Shown here in pieces: positions 17,972 to 26,641 of a DNA stretch of 64,000 nt. The stretch is from Celerinatantimonas sp046054195 (GTDB lineage Bacteria > Pseudomonadota > Gammaproteobacteria > Enterobacterales > Celerinatantimonadaceae). The stretch covers positions 1-64,000 of the forward strand of contig NZ_JBEQCS010000008.1 of NCBI RefSeq assembly GCF_046054195.1. The letters run 5' to 3'. The notes under the pieces are model-generated. The model was given only the letters and a program-made list of their open reading frames with translations. It was not told the origin of the DNA and searched no databases. Positions within the stretch are counted from its first letter, which is position 1; every line of letters starts with the position of its first letter. Position numbers and translations under genes: made by a program.

Positions 17972-18376
17972 ATGCCACAATTAGAACAAATATTGACGGA
18001 ATGGCTTTCTAATAAATTAAGTGATTCAGAATATTATAAGTATCTTATTGACCATTGTAGTGAATGTGAAAGTAGATTCACACGAGGCAAGTTTTTACAG
18101 CTTAAACATTTTAATCGCGTAGTAGCTCGTGAAATTTTAGATGAGCTCGCACCTTGTGATTTTTGTAACAAGGAATTTACGATAGAGAAGCTTTTTTCAT
18201 TACGCGATAATCCGAATTTTGAACTAATTAACAAACCAGATTTTGTTAATATTAGTTTTCCGTATTCAGGTGTAATGGGTCCAGAGCAATATGCTCGATG
18301 TAAAAAATGTGGAAGTATACTTTTGTTTATCGCACCAGAACGGGAATTTAAAGGTTGGTGGGGTAAGGTGGGGTAA
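17972..18376 (+). CDS. Cassette protein with paired cysteines, zinc-ribbon-like (134 aa)
   Basis: A 134-residue protein with three cysteine pairs: CSEC near residue 29, CDFC near 62 and CKKC near 111. This pattern suggests metal binding, although the spacing does not match a known zinc ribbon I can name. Codon use is AT-rich compared with the core genes. It has a GGAGAG site before the ATG and is followed by a degenerate attC. Confidence 0.7.
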   Translation: MPQLEQILTEWLSNKLSDSEYYKYLIDHCSECESRFTRGKFLQLKHFNRVVAREILDELAPCDFCNKEFTIEKLFSLRDNPNFELINKPDFVNISFPYSGVMGPEQYARCKKCGSILLFIAPEREFKGWWGKVG

Positions 18377-18381
18377 AACAT

Positions 18382-18476
18382 ATAATAAATCGCTGCAATT
18401 GACAAAATAACTGTCACGAATTTTGGTTCCCAAAATGTAGCGCCAGCTATTTTGCAACTGAGCTCAGCGTTAGGGC
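18382..18476 (+). repeat. attC site 4 of array 1
   Basis: Reads AATCGCTGCAATTGAC at the left and CTCAGCGTTAGGG at the right. Its body is nearly the same as the attC sites after the first two genes of array 2, marking a shared attC subfamily. The left core is degenerate (ATAATAAA). Confidence 0.8.
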
Positions 18477-18482
18477 TCAGAT

Positions 18483-18812
18483 ATGAATCGAGCATTTGGG
18501 AAAGTATTCAAAAGCGAAAATGGCATTGGGTACGGCGTAATCAGAAAAACCAAGGAGCCATTTCCTGAAGTTTTATCGGCTTCGGAGGTCCTGGCCGAAG
18601 ACGATTGTGGTAACTATTTGGTTTTACTAAATGATGCCGTTTGCTTCTGGGATCACGAAACAAATGAGATCGAGGTTCTTTCTAATTCAATAGATGAATT
18701 CGTTTCAAGGTGCTCGACTCCAGAAGAAGTAGAACTAGAGCCAGGCCAAGTTGAATCGGCTTGGATAGACCCCAAGTTTGCGAAGAAATTCGGCATCACG
18801 AGCAAGTCCTAA
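18483..18812 (+). CDS. Cassette protein, possible SUKH (SMI1/KNR4)-like immunity fold
   Basis: A 109-residue soluble protein. The segment EDDCGNYLVLL followed by VCFWDHETNE resembles the second half of SUKH-family immunity proteins, which often have a GN..C and FWDHE pattern. The N-terminal half of a full SUKH domain is short here, so I hold this loosely. It lies directly after attC 4. Confidence 0.6.
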   Translation: MNRAFGKVFKSENGIGYGVIRKTKEPFPEVLSASEVLAEDDCGNYLVLLNDAVCFWDHETNEIEVLSNSIDEFVSRCSTPEEVELEPGQVESAWIDPKFAKKFGITSKS

Positions 18813-18843
18813 CAAACGCATTAAAGTGGGCGGAGCGTTATAA
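18810..18843 (+). repeat. Short attC-like junction (site 5 of array 1)
   Basis: Has the left core TAACAAACGC and right core GCGTTATAAC but only about 15 bases between them. This is much shorter than a normal attC and probably an internal deletion that locks the two neighbouring cassettes together. Confidence 0.65.
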
Positions 18844-18849
18844 CCCAAA

Positions 18850-19365
18850 ATGATCATTGAGCAAGCGCTAGAATTCCTAGGCAAACATCAGCCTTTGCCA
18901 TCGGATGAAGAAATATCAGAAGCTGAGATTGATACTTTCAACGAAGTAAGAAAGTTCCTGATTTCAAACCCTGACGAACGTGCAATTCCTCTTGTACTAA
19001 ATGCGTTTGGCGATGAAGACGGATTTGGCGTCTACCAGGTTTGTGATGACATATTTAGACCATTTAAACCTGAGGTTGTTTTACCTCACTTAAAAAATGA
19101 ATTGGCAAGTAAACATTACGGGGTTCGCTATTGGGCTGCCCAGTGGGCAATGGAAATCAATTCACTTGATATAGTTCCTGAAATAAACGCTATGCTAGCA
19201 ACCCCGGAAGATACGGAGGCTCACTATTATTGTGTTGCCGCGCTCATGGATATATGGCAAAAGACAAAAAATCCGTTTGTGTCTAAGTCAATAATTGAAT
19301 TAGGCGGTAAATCCAAGAATACAGATATCTCAGAGCTAATCGATGAACACAAAACACAAAAATAA
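18850..19365 (+). CDS. Cassette protein, HEAT-repeat-like (171 aa)
   Basis: A 171-residue all-helical protein. The segments VVLPHLKNELASKHYGVRYWAAQ and VPEINAMLATPEDTEAHYY look like successive HEAT/ARM helical pairs (about residues 75-140). HEAT-type proteins act as scaffolds; no catalytic motif is seen. The gene lies between a deleted attC and a normal one. Confidence 0.65.
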   Translation: MIIEQALEFLGKHQPLPSDEEISEAEIDTFNEVRKFLISNPDERAIPLVLNAFGDEDGFGVYQVCDDIFRPFKPEVVLPHLKNELASKHYGVRYWAAQWAMEINSLDIVPEINAMLATPEDTEAHYYCVAALMDIWQKTKNPFVSKSIIELGGKSKNTDISELIDEHKTQK

Positions 19366-19369
19366 GGTT

Positions 19370-19426
19370 ATAACAAAGCAATGTTGCGGACTCGCTCTGC
19401 TCGCGCGCAAATTGTGGCGTTAGTTG
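19370..19426 (+). repeat. attC site 6 of array 1
   Basis: Left core TAACAAAGC, inverted CTCGCTCTGCTCGCG centre, right core GGCGTTAGT. Compact but complete. Confidence 0.85.
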
Positions 19427-19447
19427 TTAAAAAGTCCGGAGATATTA

Positions 19448-19828
19448 ATGACGTCAAAAGAGGTAGTGATTTCATTTTGGGAAGCGATGAAATCCAATGA
19501 TTTTACCAACGCTTGTGAATGGCTTTCCGAAGATTTTGAAGGTTTTTGGCCTCAGAGTTCCGAACTTATTGTTGGACGTAAAAATTTTACAGCAATAAAC
19601 AGTTATTATCCTGCAAACGGAAAATGGTTATTTGACATCAATTCTATAGTTTGTGAGGACAAAACGGTTGTAACGGATATATCAATCACTGATGGTGAAT
19701 TCAAAGCACGAGCAATAACATTTCACACAGTCGAAAATGATTTAATTAAGAAGCAAGTAGAATTTTGGCCAGAAGATTATCCAGCACCGGAGTGGCGCTC
19801 GAAATGGGTCAAAAGGGTAGAAGTGTGA
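19448..19828 (+). CDS. Cassette protein, SnoaL/NTF2-like
   Basis: About 126 residues from the ATG at 19448, with a GGAG site 8 bases before it; the open frame begins earlier at a TTG. The opening VVISFWEAMKSNDFTNACEWLSEDF followed by GRKNF is typical of SnoaL-like proteins with the NTF2 cone fold. These bind small hydrophobic ligands or act as isomerases and hydrolases. The substrate cannot be read from sequence. Confidence 0.75.
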   Translation: MTSKEVVISFWEAMKSNDFTNACEWLSEDFEGFWPQSSELIVGRKNFTAINSYYPANGKWLFDINSIVCEDKTVVTDISITDGEFKARAITFHTVENDLIKKQVEFWPEDYPAPEWRSKWVKRVEV

Positions 19829-19836
19829 AATACAAC

Positions 19837-19940
19837 TAACAAAGCAAAACAATGGACGCTTAACGCTTCGGTGCTTGTTGTTTTAGGTTTTAAATGTGCT
19901 GTAACATTGGTGAAAGCGCCACTGTTTGCGGCGTTAAGTT
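19837..19940 (+). repeat. attC site 7 of array 1
   Basis: Left core TAACAAAGC, right core GCGGCGTTAAGT, with a long AT-rich middle of about 85 bases. Confidence 0.8.
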
Positions 19941-19958
19941 TTTCTTGAGTTGAAGTAG

Positions 19959-20318
19959 ATGAGCGAGCCATTTGATAGATCAATTCCTGGATACACAGAG
20001 CTGACGGATTGGCCTAAGCCACCGCTATATCCTGAAAAGATAACCGAAATATGTCTTTATCGAAATGGAGCGGTTGTTGTCGTAATACATGGAGGTTTGA
20101 GCTTCAATTTTGAGCCAAGTCTTGGGCGCCTCTGTTATGGTGAGAGTCATAGAGACGAAAATGCTGCCTTTATTAAAAAGGACTCACCATTCGAAGCGCA
20201 GCTATATGCTTATCTGGAAGCTGCGAGAAAGAAATTGAGTCATGAAGAGTTTTCTGTATCAGATATCAAGCTTTTCAATAATTGTTTTAGCAAAGCCAAG
20301 GTTTATTCTAGTGTGTAA
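19959..20318 (+). CDS. Cassette protein of unknown function (119 aa)
   Basis: A 119-residue soluble protein with a hydrophobic core strand (GAVVVVIHGGLSF) and an amphipathic C-terminal half. No family recognised. It follows attC 7 by 18 bases with a modest ribosome binding site and is followed by a more degenerate attC. Confidence 0.6.
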   Translation: MSEPFDRSIPGYTELTDWPKPPLYPEKITEICLYRNGAVVVVIHGGLSFNFEPSLGRLCYGESHRDENAAFIKKDSPFEAQLYAYLEAARKKLSHEEFSVSDIKLFNNCFSKAKVYSSV

Positions 20319-20324
20319 AAACAG

Positions 20325-20418
20325 AACAATACAATCAATACCCGCCAGCAAGTTGGCTCGGATCTCTGTTCCGGCGCGTCGCTCCTTCACTACGGCCCGT
20401 TATTGTAGGCGTTAGCAG
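20325..20418 (+). repeat. attC site 8 of array 1 (degenerate left core)
   Basis: The right core GGCGTTAGC is clear and the middle has GTTCCGGCGCGTCG-type complementarity, but the left core is only ACAATACAATC. Confidence 0.65.
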
Positions 20419-20435
20419 AATAGAAGGAATATTTG

Positions 20436-20864
20436 ATGTCAGTGGAAGAAGTGGTTAGAGGTTTTATTGAACAAGTAAGGTCTGGGAAAAATCCAGACTT
20501 AGTCAGCAAGTATCTAGCCCCAGTAGTTGTAGCGCATCAGATTGTTTCTGGAGTCTCAGAAGCAATTGAAAGAACACCTGAAAACTATCGTGAACATGTA
20601 GAAGAATTTTTAGAAGTTTACGGTCATTTCGAGCTCTCAATCGAAGAGTTTTTGGTTCAAGGTCAAAAGGTTTATGTGCGTTGGCGTCAAGACGGTCACC
20701 ATGAAGGTGTAATTTATGGTTACGAGCCGACAGGTCTAGAACTTTCTACAGTAGGAAGCGCTGTGTACCGAGTTAGTGAAAATCAAATAGTGGAATATTG
20801 GATTCAACAAGAGAATCAAGGTTTACGAGAGCAGTTGGAAACCAACCTTAAGAAATTCAGCTAA
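20436..20864 (+). CDS. Cassette protein, SnoaL-like polyketide-cyclase fold
   Basis: A 142-residue protein starting MSVEEVVRGFIEQVRSG, followed by AHQIVSG, GHFELSIEEFLVQGQKVYVRW and a C-terminal VYRVSENQIVEYW. This order matches SnoaL-like domain proteins of the NTF2 superfamily. AGAAGGA precedes the ATG. The array carries two unrelated members of this fold. Ligand not known. Confidence 0.8.
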   Translation: MSVEEVVRGFIEQVRSGKNPDLVSKYLAPVVVAHQIVSGVSEAIERTPENYREHVEEFLEVYGHFELSIEEFLVQGQKVYVRWRQDGHHEGVIYGYEPTGLELSTVGSAVYRVSENQIVEYWIQQENQGLREQLETNLKKFS

Positions 20865-20930
20865 CAAACGAGTATGTGTAGAGGCTTTTGTGTAGCGTCG
20901 TTACTCGCACAGTTAATTAGGTGTTAGCTT
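20862..20930 (+). repeat. attC site 9 of array 1
   Basis: Left core TAACAAACG, right core GGTGTTAGC. Its central block TGTGTAGCGTCGTTACTCGC is repeated in site 10, so the TA cassette is bracketed by two closely related attC sites. Confidence 0.85.
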
Positions 20931-20945
20931 GCTCCCTTTGTGTAA

Positions 20946-21440
20946 TTAGCTCAAGCTGGCCCGAACATCTGCAATCGTGATAAATAACTTGTTTTCAGCA
21001 TGTTGAAATGCAGTGAAGCCGTATTTCTCGTAAAAGTGCAATGCGCCATCTTTTGCGTCAACGATAACGACTGGAAAGGCTACAGTGTCACTAGCTGTTA
21101 ATAATTTACGAAGGGCATCAATGAGTAACCATTCGCCGAATCCTTGGCCTTTGTAGCGTTCATCAACGGCTAAACGGGCAATAAGTCCGCCAGACGTTGA
21201 TGAATGGTGTTTTTTTTGAAGTTTGCTCGGTAAAGCTTTTAGATCAATTGGTGTCATGGTTAAGGTATAAAACCCAATAACTTTCGAGTTATCGGTTTCA
21301 TCTTCCAGAACAAAGGTTCTGGTATTATCTTTTTTAGCTTGTTGACTGGCCATAACTTTCAGATAGTTATTGAGCGCGTTGATACCACAGTTGAATCGGT
21401 TTCTATCATGTTTAGCCTTGTCGAGAAGTACCGTATTCAT
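20946..21440 (-). CDS. GNAT-family acetyltransferase toxin (TacT/AtaT type)
   Basis: A 164-residue GNAT protein with LIARLAVDERYKGQGFGEWLL, the acetyl-CoA binding motif A. Toxins of this class acetylate the amino group of charged tRNAs and block translation. It overlaps the upstream antitoxin gene by 4 bases (ATGA). The pair faces against all other cassette genes, as is common for toxin-antitoxin cassettes with their own promoter. Such pairs help stabilise large arrays. Confidence 0.9.
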   Translation of the reverse strand: MNTVLLDKAKHDRNRFNCGINALNNYLKVMASQQAKKDNTRTFVLEDETDNSKVIGFYTLTMTPIDLKALPSKLQKKHHSSTSGGLIARLAVDERYKGQGFGEWLLIDALRKLLTASDTVAFPVVIVDAKDGALHFYEKYGFTAFQHAENKLFITIADVRASLS

Positions 21441-21712
21441 TGTTGAGTTTTTCCTTCGTAGCGCTGGGCTGCCACTTTCAGTTTTGTATTCGCTTTTGCT
21501 GGTTGGTCGAGAGCATCCATCAGTAACATAGCGTCAATTCTGCTTAGTTTGAGGGTTTCTTCACGCTCGATAACCTGTTTAGCTTTTTCAATGGCAGCGT
21601 TCAGTACAAAAGAATTAATGCTAGACATACCGGTAATGGCAGCGGCTGTAGTCAGTAAATCTTGTGTATCAACATCTACTCTGGCAGTGATACGGGGTAA
21701 TGTAGAGGCCAT
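21437..21712 (-). CDS. DUF1778 ribbon-helix-helix antitoxin (TacA type)
   Basis: A 91-residue protein with LPRITARVDVDTQDLLTTAA, the N-terminal ribbon-helix-helix DNA-binding part of DUF1778 antitoxins. The disordered C-terminus would wrap the GNAT toxin. Paired with the downstream toxin gene by a 4-base overlap. Likely autoregulated through the AAGTGTCAC repeats just upstream. Confidence 0.9.
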   Translation of the reverse strand: MASTLPRITARVDVDTQDLLTTAAAITGMSSINSFVLNAAIEKAKQVIEREETLKLSRIDAMLLMDALDQPAKANTKLKVAAQRYEGKTQQ

Positions 21713-21723
21713 AGTTTTCTCCT

Positions 21724-21790
21724 TTGTGTCAAAGTGTCACACAAAACATTATGGTATTAAAGTCAAAATTAATCAATAAAAGTGTCACTT
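21724..21790 (-). promoter_or_regulatory. Probable operator of the TA pair
   Basis: AAGTGTCAC occurs at 21732-21740 and again at 21780-21788, 48 bases apart. The first is embedded in a TTTGTGTCA..TGTCACACAAA near-palindrome and the second in GTGTCACTTTGGCAC. Repeated short palindromes upstream of an RHH antitoxin fit an autoregulatory operator. Confidence 0.55.
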
Positions 21791-21801
21791 TGGCACATAA
21801 A

Positions 21802-21929
21802 TAACAAGTTGTTAAACCGTAATTTGTAACGCGCGGTATTCTTGGTTTGCAGGTAATTTGGTTTTTATAAAGCTGTGTAGCAGCTTCTGTGTAGCGTCGT
21901 TACTCGCACAGTTAATTTGGCGTTATGCA
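21802..21929 (+). repeat. attC site 10 of array 1 (end of array)
   Basis: Left core TAACAAG and right core TGGCGTTATGC about 120 bases apart, with the same central TGTGTAGCGTCGTTACTCGC block as site 9. The last attC of array 1. Confidence 0.75.
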
Positions 21930-22630
21930 TAAAAAAGAATAACCAAAATGATTAATGGTATTTTGAAAATTTCAGAAAGCATTTATATCTTGCTTAAATT
22001 CAGAACGAGAATTAAAACTGCCTAGTGATATTTTAAAATAATTAATTATTTATAATTAGTACTTTGCTTACGTAAATAAATTCGTTGCTCTCACTTGAGC
22101 ATTATGGGCAATCAATCAGTGTATTAGCTGATTGTTTTTTATTGATAACAACAATATTAGCAGGATATTTAGCCTGTTACTTCATGCCGTGAAACTATAA
22201 TGATTCGCCATTTCTCTAATCTAATTCTGAGGGTTAACTCAATATTTATTTCGTGTTGGAAGCATCTAATAGTGGCTATGACAGTAAGCATGAAATACCT
22301 GTTGCCACAGCTTTGAAATGAAACTCTAAGCTATACGTAACCTGCCTGTTCGAAGAGGAAAAAAGTGGACAATCAGGAGTTTTAATTAGATTTATATTGA
22401 TAGATTTGTCTGTATTTAAAGGTTGGCTAAAAAAGAATATAAGTAAAAAACTGCTGAAGATGTTTTTTTCTAGGAATTAGTTATGAACTGGGCAAATAAA
22501 GTCTGAATTAAAATTATAAAAGAAAGTATTTCATATAATTGTCTGCATCTGTATATTACACTAATTAGTAGCCAGTCTTGTCATTGTAATATATTATCGA
22601 GCTGATTTTTCGTAATGGACTATAACTGAG
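21930..22630. other. Spacer between array 1 and the decarboxylase operon
   Basis: About 700 AT-rich bases without a supported gene. A terminator-like hairpin, CAATCAG/CTGATTG followed by seven T residues, lies at 22113-22141 and closes off read-through from array 1. The promoter of the next operon must lie after it but no clear box can be placed. Confidence 0.5.
22113..22141 (+). terminator. Terminator downstream of array 1
   Basis: CAATCAG/CTGATTG stem with an 8-base loop, then seven T residues. Confidence 0.8.
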
Positions 22631-23878
22631 TTGTATATGGATGACGTTTTATCTTCTTGCCTAAATGCTGAAGGAATGTCAGCACAATGCGTTTATGACA
22701 AAATTAATCAAGAGCTAGAAACCGATGGTGATCGGTATAAGGATCTTGGTAGTTTTACTGCTGTACAAATGAATCCTCAAGCCCGTCAGTTGGTGATGGA
22801 TAATATGGGTATCAACCTCATCAACCAAAACGAGTTTCCGCAAACAACTAAAATTCACCAGATCTTAGTAACCACATTAGCCACGCTACTGCATGCGCCA
22901 GATCAACAGCAAGTGACGGGATGTTCGACATCTGGATCGTCTGAAGCTTGTGCGATTGCCATGGTGGCCCATAAAGGTCGCTGGAAAGAACGTGCGGCAT
23001 TGACGGATAGACCCAATATCGTTTTAGGTTCGAATGCGCATTTATGCTGGCGAAAATTTGCCACTTATTTCGATATTGAAGTTCGGGAAGTGGTATTTAA
23101 AGATTTTAATCAGTATCCACTCGAAGATATGTTATCCCTGGTGGACCAAAACACTATCTGTGTTGTTGCCGTTATGGGATCAACCTATACAGGGTTCTGT
23201 GAACCGATCAAGGCTATTAATGATGGACTAACTGAGCTTAATCAGCGTCATGGCTGGAATGTTGGTATTCATGTCGATGCTGCTACTGGCGGCTTTATCC
23301 GTCCGTTTATAGATGACTCATCTTTACCTGACTGGGATTTTACTTTACCGCTGGTCCAGTCTATTAATTTGTCCGGGCATAAATATGGTTTGGTTTATCC
23401 CGGTATAGGCTGGTTAATATTGCGGGACGAGACCATTTTGCCCGACAAAATGAATATGACCGCCAGTTATTTAACTGGGGAGACTCAGTCTTTTGCTATT
23501 ACTTTTTCTCGTTCATCCGCTTTAGTTATTGCCCAATATTTTAATTTTCTCTTTTATGGCATCGCAGGTTATAAGGCTGTGATAGCAAATTGTCTAAAAC
23601 ATGCCAAACAACTAACGTCAGTGTTGAATAAATTAGATGGCATTAAAGTGATTAGCGAACAGACATTGCCAATAGTTGCTTTTTTACTAGAAGATGATAC
23701 CGGTGAGTTGTCAGAGACATTTACCGCGCAACTTAAACAAAAAGGTTGGTTGATTCCCTGCTATATGATGCCAAGCAATATTAAACAGAAAGTAATGCGA
23801 ATTGTCATTCGGGAAGATATGACAAATGCCCGTCTGGACGAATTAATTCAGGATATTTGTGAGGTACATGCCAGATGA
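22631..23878 (+). CDS. Glutamate decarboxylase-like PLP enzyme
   Basis: A 415-residue group II PLP-dependent decarboxylase. Visible are the GCSTSGSSEACAIA cofactor segment (about residue 98), HVDAATGGF and the PLP-lysine motif NLSGHKYGLVYPGIGW (Lys near 252), which closely resembles that of glutamate decarboxylase GadA/GadB. It is about 50 residues shorter than E. coli GadB, mainly at the ends, and no GadC-type antiporter is nearby. The likely reaction is Glu to GABA, but another amino acid is possible. First gene of a three-gene operon with a membrane protein and an MFS transporter. Confidence 0.85.
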   Translation: MYMDDVLSSCLNAEGMSAQCVYDKINQELETDGDRYKDLGSFTAVQMNPQARQLVMDNMGINLINQNEFPQTTKIHQILVTTLATLLHAPDQQQVTGCSTSGSSEACAIAMVAHKGRWKERAALTDRPNIVLGSNAHLCWRKFATYFDIEVREVVFKDFNQYPLEDMLSLVDQNTICVVAVMGSTYTGFCEPIKAINDGLTELNQRHGWNVGIHVDAATGGFIRPFIDDSSLPDWDFTLPLVQSINLSGHKYGLVYPGIGWLILRDETILPDKMNMTASYLTGETQSFAITFSRSSALVIAQYFNFLFYGIAGYKAVIANCLKHAKQLTSVLNKLDGIKVISEQTLPIVAFLLEDDTGELSETFTAQLKQKGWLIPCYMMPSNIKQKVMRIVIREDMTNARLDELIQDICEVHAR

Positions 23879-23927
23879 ATGTTGTTTTGTGTTTGACCAA
23901 AGGATTGGGAATTGGGGCATATTGGAT

Positions 23928-25313
23928 ATGAAGAGTAACAAAAAAACAAATATGGGAATATTTCGTCCCCACCCAAAAATCGAAGCTATATTGTTGTCTT
24001 GCGTAATTGTATCACTGGTCGGATGTTTGTCTTTTCTTATCTATAGTAAGTCCAGTTCGGTATTAAAAAATGAAATTAAATTAGGTTTATTGTCTAATGT
24101 TTCAGCTGCGGCAACAACGATTAACGGGGATTTGCACCGAACATTTAATAAAAATACTTCGCGGCAAGATCCTAATTATCTCGCCGTGGCAAACTCATTA
24201 GAGAAAATCAGGGAAGCCTCTCATAATGTTCGTTATATCTATACGAATATTTTAAAAGGGGGCAAGGTCTATTTTGTGGTAAATCCTAGTCCACAAAATG
24301 ATAACGATGGCGATGGTGTACCCGATTTAGCTCCCGCGCTGATGGAACAGTATGAGAACCCTGCTCCGGAATTAGTTCAAGCCCTAAAAGACCATAAAAG
24401 TGTAGTGACCAGTCCATATCAGGATAGTTGGGGCCGATTTATCAGTGGTTATGCTCCTTTTTATGATTCTCAGGGGCGTTTTGTTGGCGTGCTGGGGATG
24501 GATTTGCAACTAAATGACTTTGATCAGCGGATGCACCCTATCACACTGATTTTTGAGAAAACCGCTATTATTGTCTTTTTTGTTGGCTTGATTGTTGGCC
24601 TACTGACTTGGTTTTCAAGACGTTATACGGGCTCTATTCTTTTAGATAATCAAAAACTTACCAGTAATCAAACCCACTTTGAACAGTATTTACAATCAGA
24701 AACGGGGCATTACCGTCAAGTCATAGAGGCAATTGGGCAAAAAGTGAAGTCAATGCCTTTAACAGAGACAACTCAGGTTCAAGATATCGAGCAATGGATA
24801 TCAGCCTGGAATAACTATTTTCAATCTAGCCAAAGCAAGATATTCAGTGAGGACAATTTTCATCTGGATAGTATGCTCAACCATATTGCACTAGCAACGA
24901 GTGATGTCGTTGCGCTTGATATCAATCAAGAACCCTCGGTCCCCAATTATTTTTACGGCAGTTCTGCGCAATATGAGACGCTATTAAGCGAATTAGTGAA
25001 GGCTCTGCATATTCTTCATGTTGACCGGGAAGTGATGCAACTATTTGTCAGACTAGAAAATGAGCTGGTGGAGGAAGTCAGTTTAGCTATCTCTGTCTGT
25101 GTAGCAAAAGATGGGGTATCGAGCTGTCAGGCACCTGTCTTTACGCCCGATTTTTCTTTTGCTGAGACTTATAGTGTCCAGCAGATCCAGTTTTTCAGTA
25201 CTGTTGCCAGGATAGAAGAATTGGGAGCAAGTATTGATTGGATTGATGACAAGACACAACAAGGATATCAGCTGACCTTTTCTGTCAGTAAATACAGGGA
25301 AGTCGAGCAATGA
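23928..25313 (+). CDS. Membrane Cache-domain protein with degenerate histidine-kinase-like C-terminus
   Basis: About 461 residues. A first TM helix (near residue 20), a periplasmic Cache/PDC sensor domain with NDNDGDGVPD and SPYQDSWGRFISGYAPFYD, and a second TM helix are clear. The cytoplasmic part has a helix-rich stretch, then YFYGSSAQYETLLSELVKAL and a closing ELGASIDWID..GYQLTFSV. These occupy the places of the N-box and the final strand of a kinase HATPase domain, but the catalytic Asn and G boxes and the phospho-His are missing. I infer a pseudokinase sensor. The frame opens at 23859, overlapping the decarboxylase; the ATG at 23928 is more likely. Confidence 0.7.
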   Translation: MKSNKKTNMGIFRPHPKIEAILLSCVIVSLVGCLSFLIYSKSSSVLKNEIKLGLLSNVSAAATTINGDLHRTFNKNTSRQDPNYLAVANSLEKIREASHNVRYIYTNILKGGKVYFVVNPSPQNDNDGDGVPDLAPALMEQYENPAPELVQALKDHKSVVTSPYQDSWGRFISGYAPFYDSQGRFVGVLGMDLQLNDFDQRMHPITLIFEKTAIIVFFVGLIVGLLTWFSRRYTGSILLDNQKLTSNQTHFEQYLQSETGHYRQVIEAIGQKVKSMPLTETTQVQDIEQWISAWNNYFQSSQSKIFSEDNFHLDSMLNHIALATSDVVALDINQEPSVPNYFYGSSAQYETLLSELVKALHILHVDREVMQLFVRLENELVEEVSLAISVCVAKDGVSSCQAPVFTPDFSFAETYSVQQIQFFSTVARIEELGASIDWIDDKTQQGYQLTFSVSKYREVEQ

Positions 25314-26449
25314 GGAAGATAGCCCCTTTTATTTTGGTACTAGCCGCATTTGGGATACAACTTTCTTCGGGGATCAACTACATCACTTTCCCGTTGATTC
25401 TGCAATCGCAAGGGGTGAACAATTCCATGATTGGTTTGATTATGTCCTGTGACATTTTCGCCCTGATCGTGTTTTCACAGCGAATTTCTGTGGTTGTAAA
25501 AAAGTTGGGAGTACTGAATTCCATCATTATTTGTTCGGTTGTTCGAAGTGTGGTGGTCTATTTCTTATCTGCAAATCATATGGTTATCGGCTGGGTTTTA
25601 GGAATGTTTGCTTATGGCCTGATGACCAATGCATTATTGGTGATAGTGCAAACCTGGCTAAATCTGATGTCTGCAGGAAAAATCAAAGGGCTGATCATGG
25701 GCCTGTTTTCATCTTGTTTATCTCTGGGCATTGCGATGGCACCTATTGCAATACGGTTTATCGATATGACCAGTCAACAACCATTTTACCTGAGTAGTGT
25801 GATATCGCTTCTGGTGTTAGTGGTGATGATCTCGGTTATCTCGACACGTCCCAGTTTTCATTCAGACAAAAAGGCTCGGATCGTATTTGTATTCAAACAT
25901 TCAAAAATTATCATGTTATCGGCAGTGGTTGGTGGGTTCTGTTTTTTTGGATTACCGTCGTTTTTAACGATTTACGGGATAAAAAATGGTTTATCACCAG
26001 AAAATGCTGCGCTGTTACTGACCATGTTTATGTTGGGTAGTGTCACACTTGGTTTGTTGGTCAGTACATTGTCCGCGTTTATTAATCATTATCAGCTTAT
26101 TTTTGTTTGTGTATGTTTATCTGTTGTATGTGCATCTTTTCTTTCTTTATCAATTTACGCCAATCTGGGTGTGGCTTTGGGATTGCTCTATCTGTGGGGC
26201 GGTTGTATGGGAGGAATATATGCGCTTGGACTTAATGTGGTGGGTGAGCAGTTTCGCCGTGAAGATCAAATGTCAGCCAACATGACTTACACCATGATGG
26301 ATGCTATCGGTGGTGTGATTGGTTTGTGTATTATTGGCACCAGTATGGATTGGGTGGGTAGTGAAGGGCTTTCTTATACCATTGTTGTGGCATCCATGCT
26401 TTATCTGATTTTTGTTTTCCGCCAACTAGCTCAGCGATTTACTTATTAA
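25310..26449 (+). CDS. MFS transporter, YcaD-like
   Basis: A 379-residue protein with 12 hydrophobic segments typical of the major facilitator superfamily, of the YcaD-like size class. Motifs include NYITFPLILQSQGV at the first helix and GCMGGIYALGLNVVGEQF in the C-terminal half. It overlaps the Cache-protein stop by 4 bases, so it is translationally coupled. In this operon it may export the amine made by the decarboxylase or import its substrate; this is inference. Confidence 0.85.
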   Translation: MRKIAPFILVLAAFGIQLSSGINYITFPLILQSQGVNNSMIGLIMSCDIFALIVFSQRISVVVKKLGVLNSIIICSVVRSVVVYFLSANHMVIGWVLGMFAYGLMTNALLVIVQTWLNLMSAGKIKGLIMGLFSSCLSLGIAMAPIAIRFIDMTSQQPFYLSSVISLLVLVVMISVISTRPSFHSDKKARIVFVFKHSKIIMLSAVVGGFCFFGLPSFLTIYGIKNGLSPENAALLLTMFMLGSVTLGLLVSTLSAFINHYQLIFVCVCLSVVCASFLSLSIYANLGVALGLLYLWGGCMGGIYALGLNVVGEQFRREDQMSANMTYTMMDAIGGVIGLCIIGTSMDWVGSEGLSYTIVVASMLYLIFVFRQLAQRFTY

Positions 26450-26570
26450 GTCTGCAACGGTTAAAGAGCACTGCGTTTCAATATCGGTTTGTTGCAATTG
26501 GTGATAACTGTTTTAATAAAGCTTGAGTTTTTAATTAAAATTGTGACGGATTGAATAAACAAATTTAAAT

Positions 26571-26600
26571 AAAAAAGCGAACCACATGGTTCGCTTTTTT
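26571..26600. terminator. Bidirectional terminator between the MFS gene and the intI remnant
   Basis: AAAAAAGCGAACC/GGTTCGCTTTTTT with an ACAT loop is symmetric and has A and T tracts on both sides, so it can end the plus-strand operon and the minus-strand intI remnant. Confidence 0.9.
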
Positions 26601-26641
26601 ATTTCGCTTGTCTCAATTTTATTTTTTGGCAAAAAAGTTAA

